DNA of 52,093 nucleotides from Bradyrhizobium hipponense (lineage in GTDB: Bacteria; Pseudomonadota; Alphaproteobacteria; Rhizobiales; Xanthobacteraceae). This document shows positions 51,837-52,093 of the stretch, one piece after another. The notes beneath the pieces are model-generated. The model had not been told where the DNA came from. It searched no databases and saw nothing but the letters and a program-made list of their open reading frames with translations. The DNA is taken from NCBI RefSeq assembly GCF_008123965.1, contig NZ_VSTH01000184.1, positions 1 through 52,093 of the forward strand, read 5' to 3'. A program made the position numbers and the translations under genes. How positions within the stretch are numbered: position 1 is the stretch's first letter; each line of letters begins with the position of its first letter.

Positions 51837-52093
51837 ATGAGTGACATCCACCTCCATCACATCACCAAATCCTTCGGTCCGACGCCCGTGCTTCGCGGCG
51901 TTTCGCTCGCGATCGAAGATGGGGAGTTTGTGGCGCTGCTGGGCCCGTCGGGATGCGGTAAGTCGACGCTTCTCAGAATTCTGGCAGGGTTGGAAGTGCA
52001 GGATAGCGGCTCGGTGAAAATCGGCGGGCGCATGGTCGATGGCGTGCGGCCGAAGCTTCGTGATGTCGCCATGGTGTTCCAGTCCTACGCGCT
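51837..52093 (+). CDS. ABC transporter ATPase, MalK/UgpC type (partial)
   Basis: The first 85 residues of an ABC ATPase; the window ends inside the gene. Walker A LLGPSGCGKSTLL and the Q-loop VAMVFQSYA are intact, and the opening IHLHHITKSFGPTPVLRGVS is typical of the carbohydrate/phosphate-ester uptake (CUT1) group with glycerol-3-phosphate and 2-aminoethylphosphonate importers. Being next to phnF, it probably belongs to a phosphonate or organophosphate uptake system, as no phnCDE genes are in the window. ATG at 51837. Confidence 0.85.
   Translation, partial: MSDIHLHHITKSFGPTPVLRGVSLAIEDGEFVALLGPSGCGKSTLLRILAGLEVQDSGSVKIGGRMVDGVRPKLRDVAMVFQSYA

Noticed and set aside
1..52093. CRISPR arrays, tRNA or rRNA genes and intact insertion sequences
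   Set aside because: I looked for regularly spaced repeats, cloverleaf-like segments and transposase motifs and found none.

Overview
The window looks like accessory DNA from an alphaproteobacterium of the order Hyphomicrobiales, probably a relative of Bradyrhizobium. The evidence is indirect: a DUF3551 secreted protein at 22.0 kb, small proteins of the kind common in Bradyrhizobium, a DUF932/ParB/DUF2493/DUF736/DUF2840/TraF/relaxase/TraG gene set typical of rhizobial integrative elements, and generally high GC. I see no rRNA, tRNA, CRISPR array, integrase or intact transposase.

Left part (0-11 kb): a DUF4239-type membrane protein, a radC remnant, a coupled pair whose second gene is frameshifted, and two modules that look like anti-invader systems. 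One is a minus-strand operon at 2.8-7.3 kb with the layout of an ABC-three-component (ABC-3C) system: a restriction-endonuclease-fold protein, a small middle component and a Rad50-like ATPase, followed by a GIY-YIG-like gene. The other, at 7.8-10.3 kb on the plus strand, pairs a small protein carrying a HEPN-like R-x5-H motif with a DUF4365-type nuclease domain fused to TPR repeats. A trypsin-like protease gene at 10.9-11.8 kb is broken at its catalytic serine.

Enzyme cluster (12.3-20.3 kb): a secreted DUF3616 protein diverges from a plus-strand series encoding a secreted S1/P1 nuclease, a large LOG-family Rossmann protein, a two-motif phospholipase D-like protein, a small secreted protein and a multi-spanning patatin-like lipase. 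This combination is the best candidate here for an undescribed system. An AlpA/excisionase-like gene follows it.

Mobile-element backbone (20.4-42.0 kb): small Bradyrhizobium-like genes, then DUF932, a large ParB-family protein, an apparent internally deleted strawberry-notch (SNO) methylase/helicase, a toprim protein, DUF2493, DUF736, an XRE repressor with paired operators, DUF2285-type regulators (one frameshifted), an AlpA-like protein, a truncated RepA, DUF2840, TraF peptidase, lytic transglycosylase, relaxase, TraG coupling protein and a CopG-type protein. RepA is cut short, ParA is missing and no trb/T4SS genes follow CopG, so the element looks mobilisable at best, and partly decayed.

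Right part (42-52 kb): a LysR regulator, then a carbon-phosphorus lyase operon on the minus strand in the order phnM-G-H-I-J-K-L-DUF1045-phnN. Most genes overlap by a few bases. phnN carries two apparent frameshifts. The GntR-type regulator phnF is divergent, and the window ends inside a MalK/UgpC-type ABC transporter ATPase gene preceded by a perfect palindrome that could be a PhnF operator. PhnGHIJKL with PhnM would convert alkylphosphonates to phosphoribosyl cyclic phosphate; PhnN and the DUF1045 2H-fold protein act on downstream ribose-phosphate intermediates.

All calls come from reading the translated sequence. No database search was possible, so family names rest on recognised motifs.
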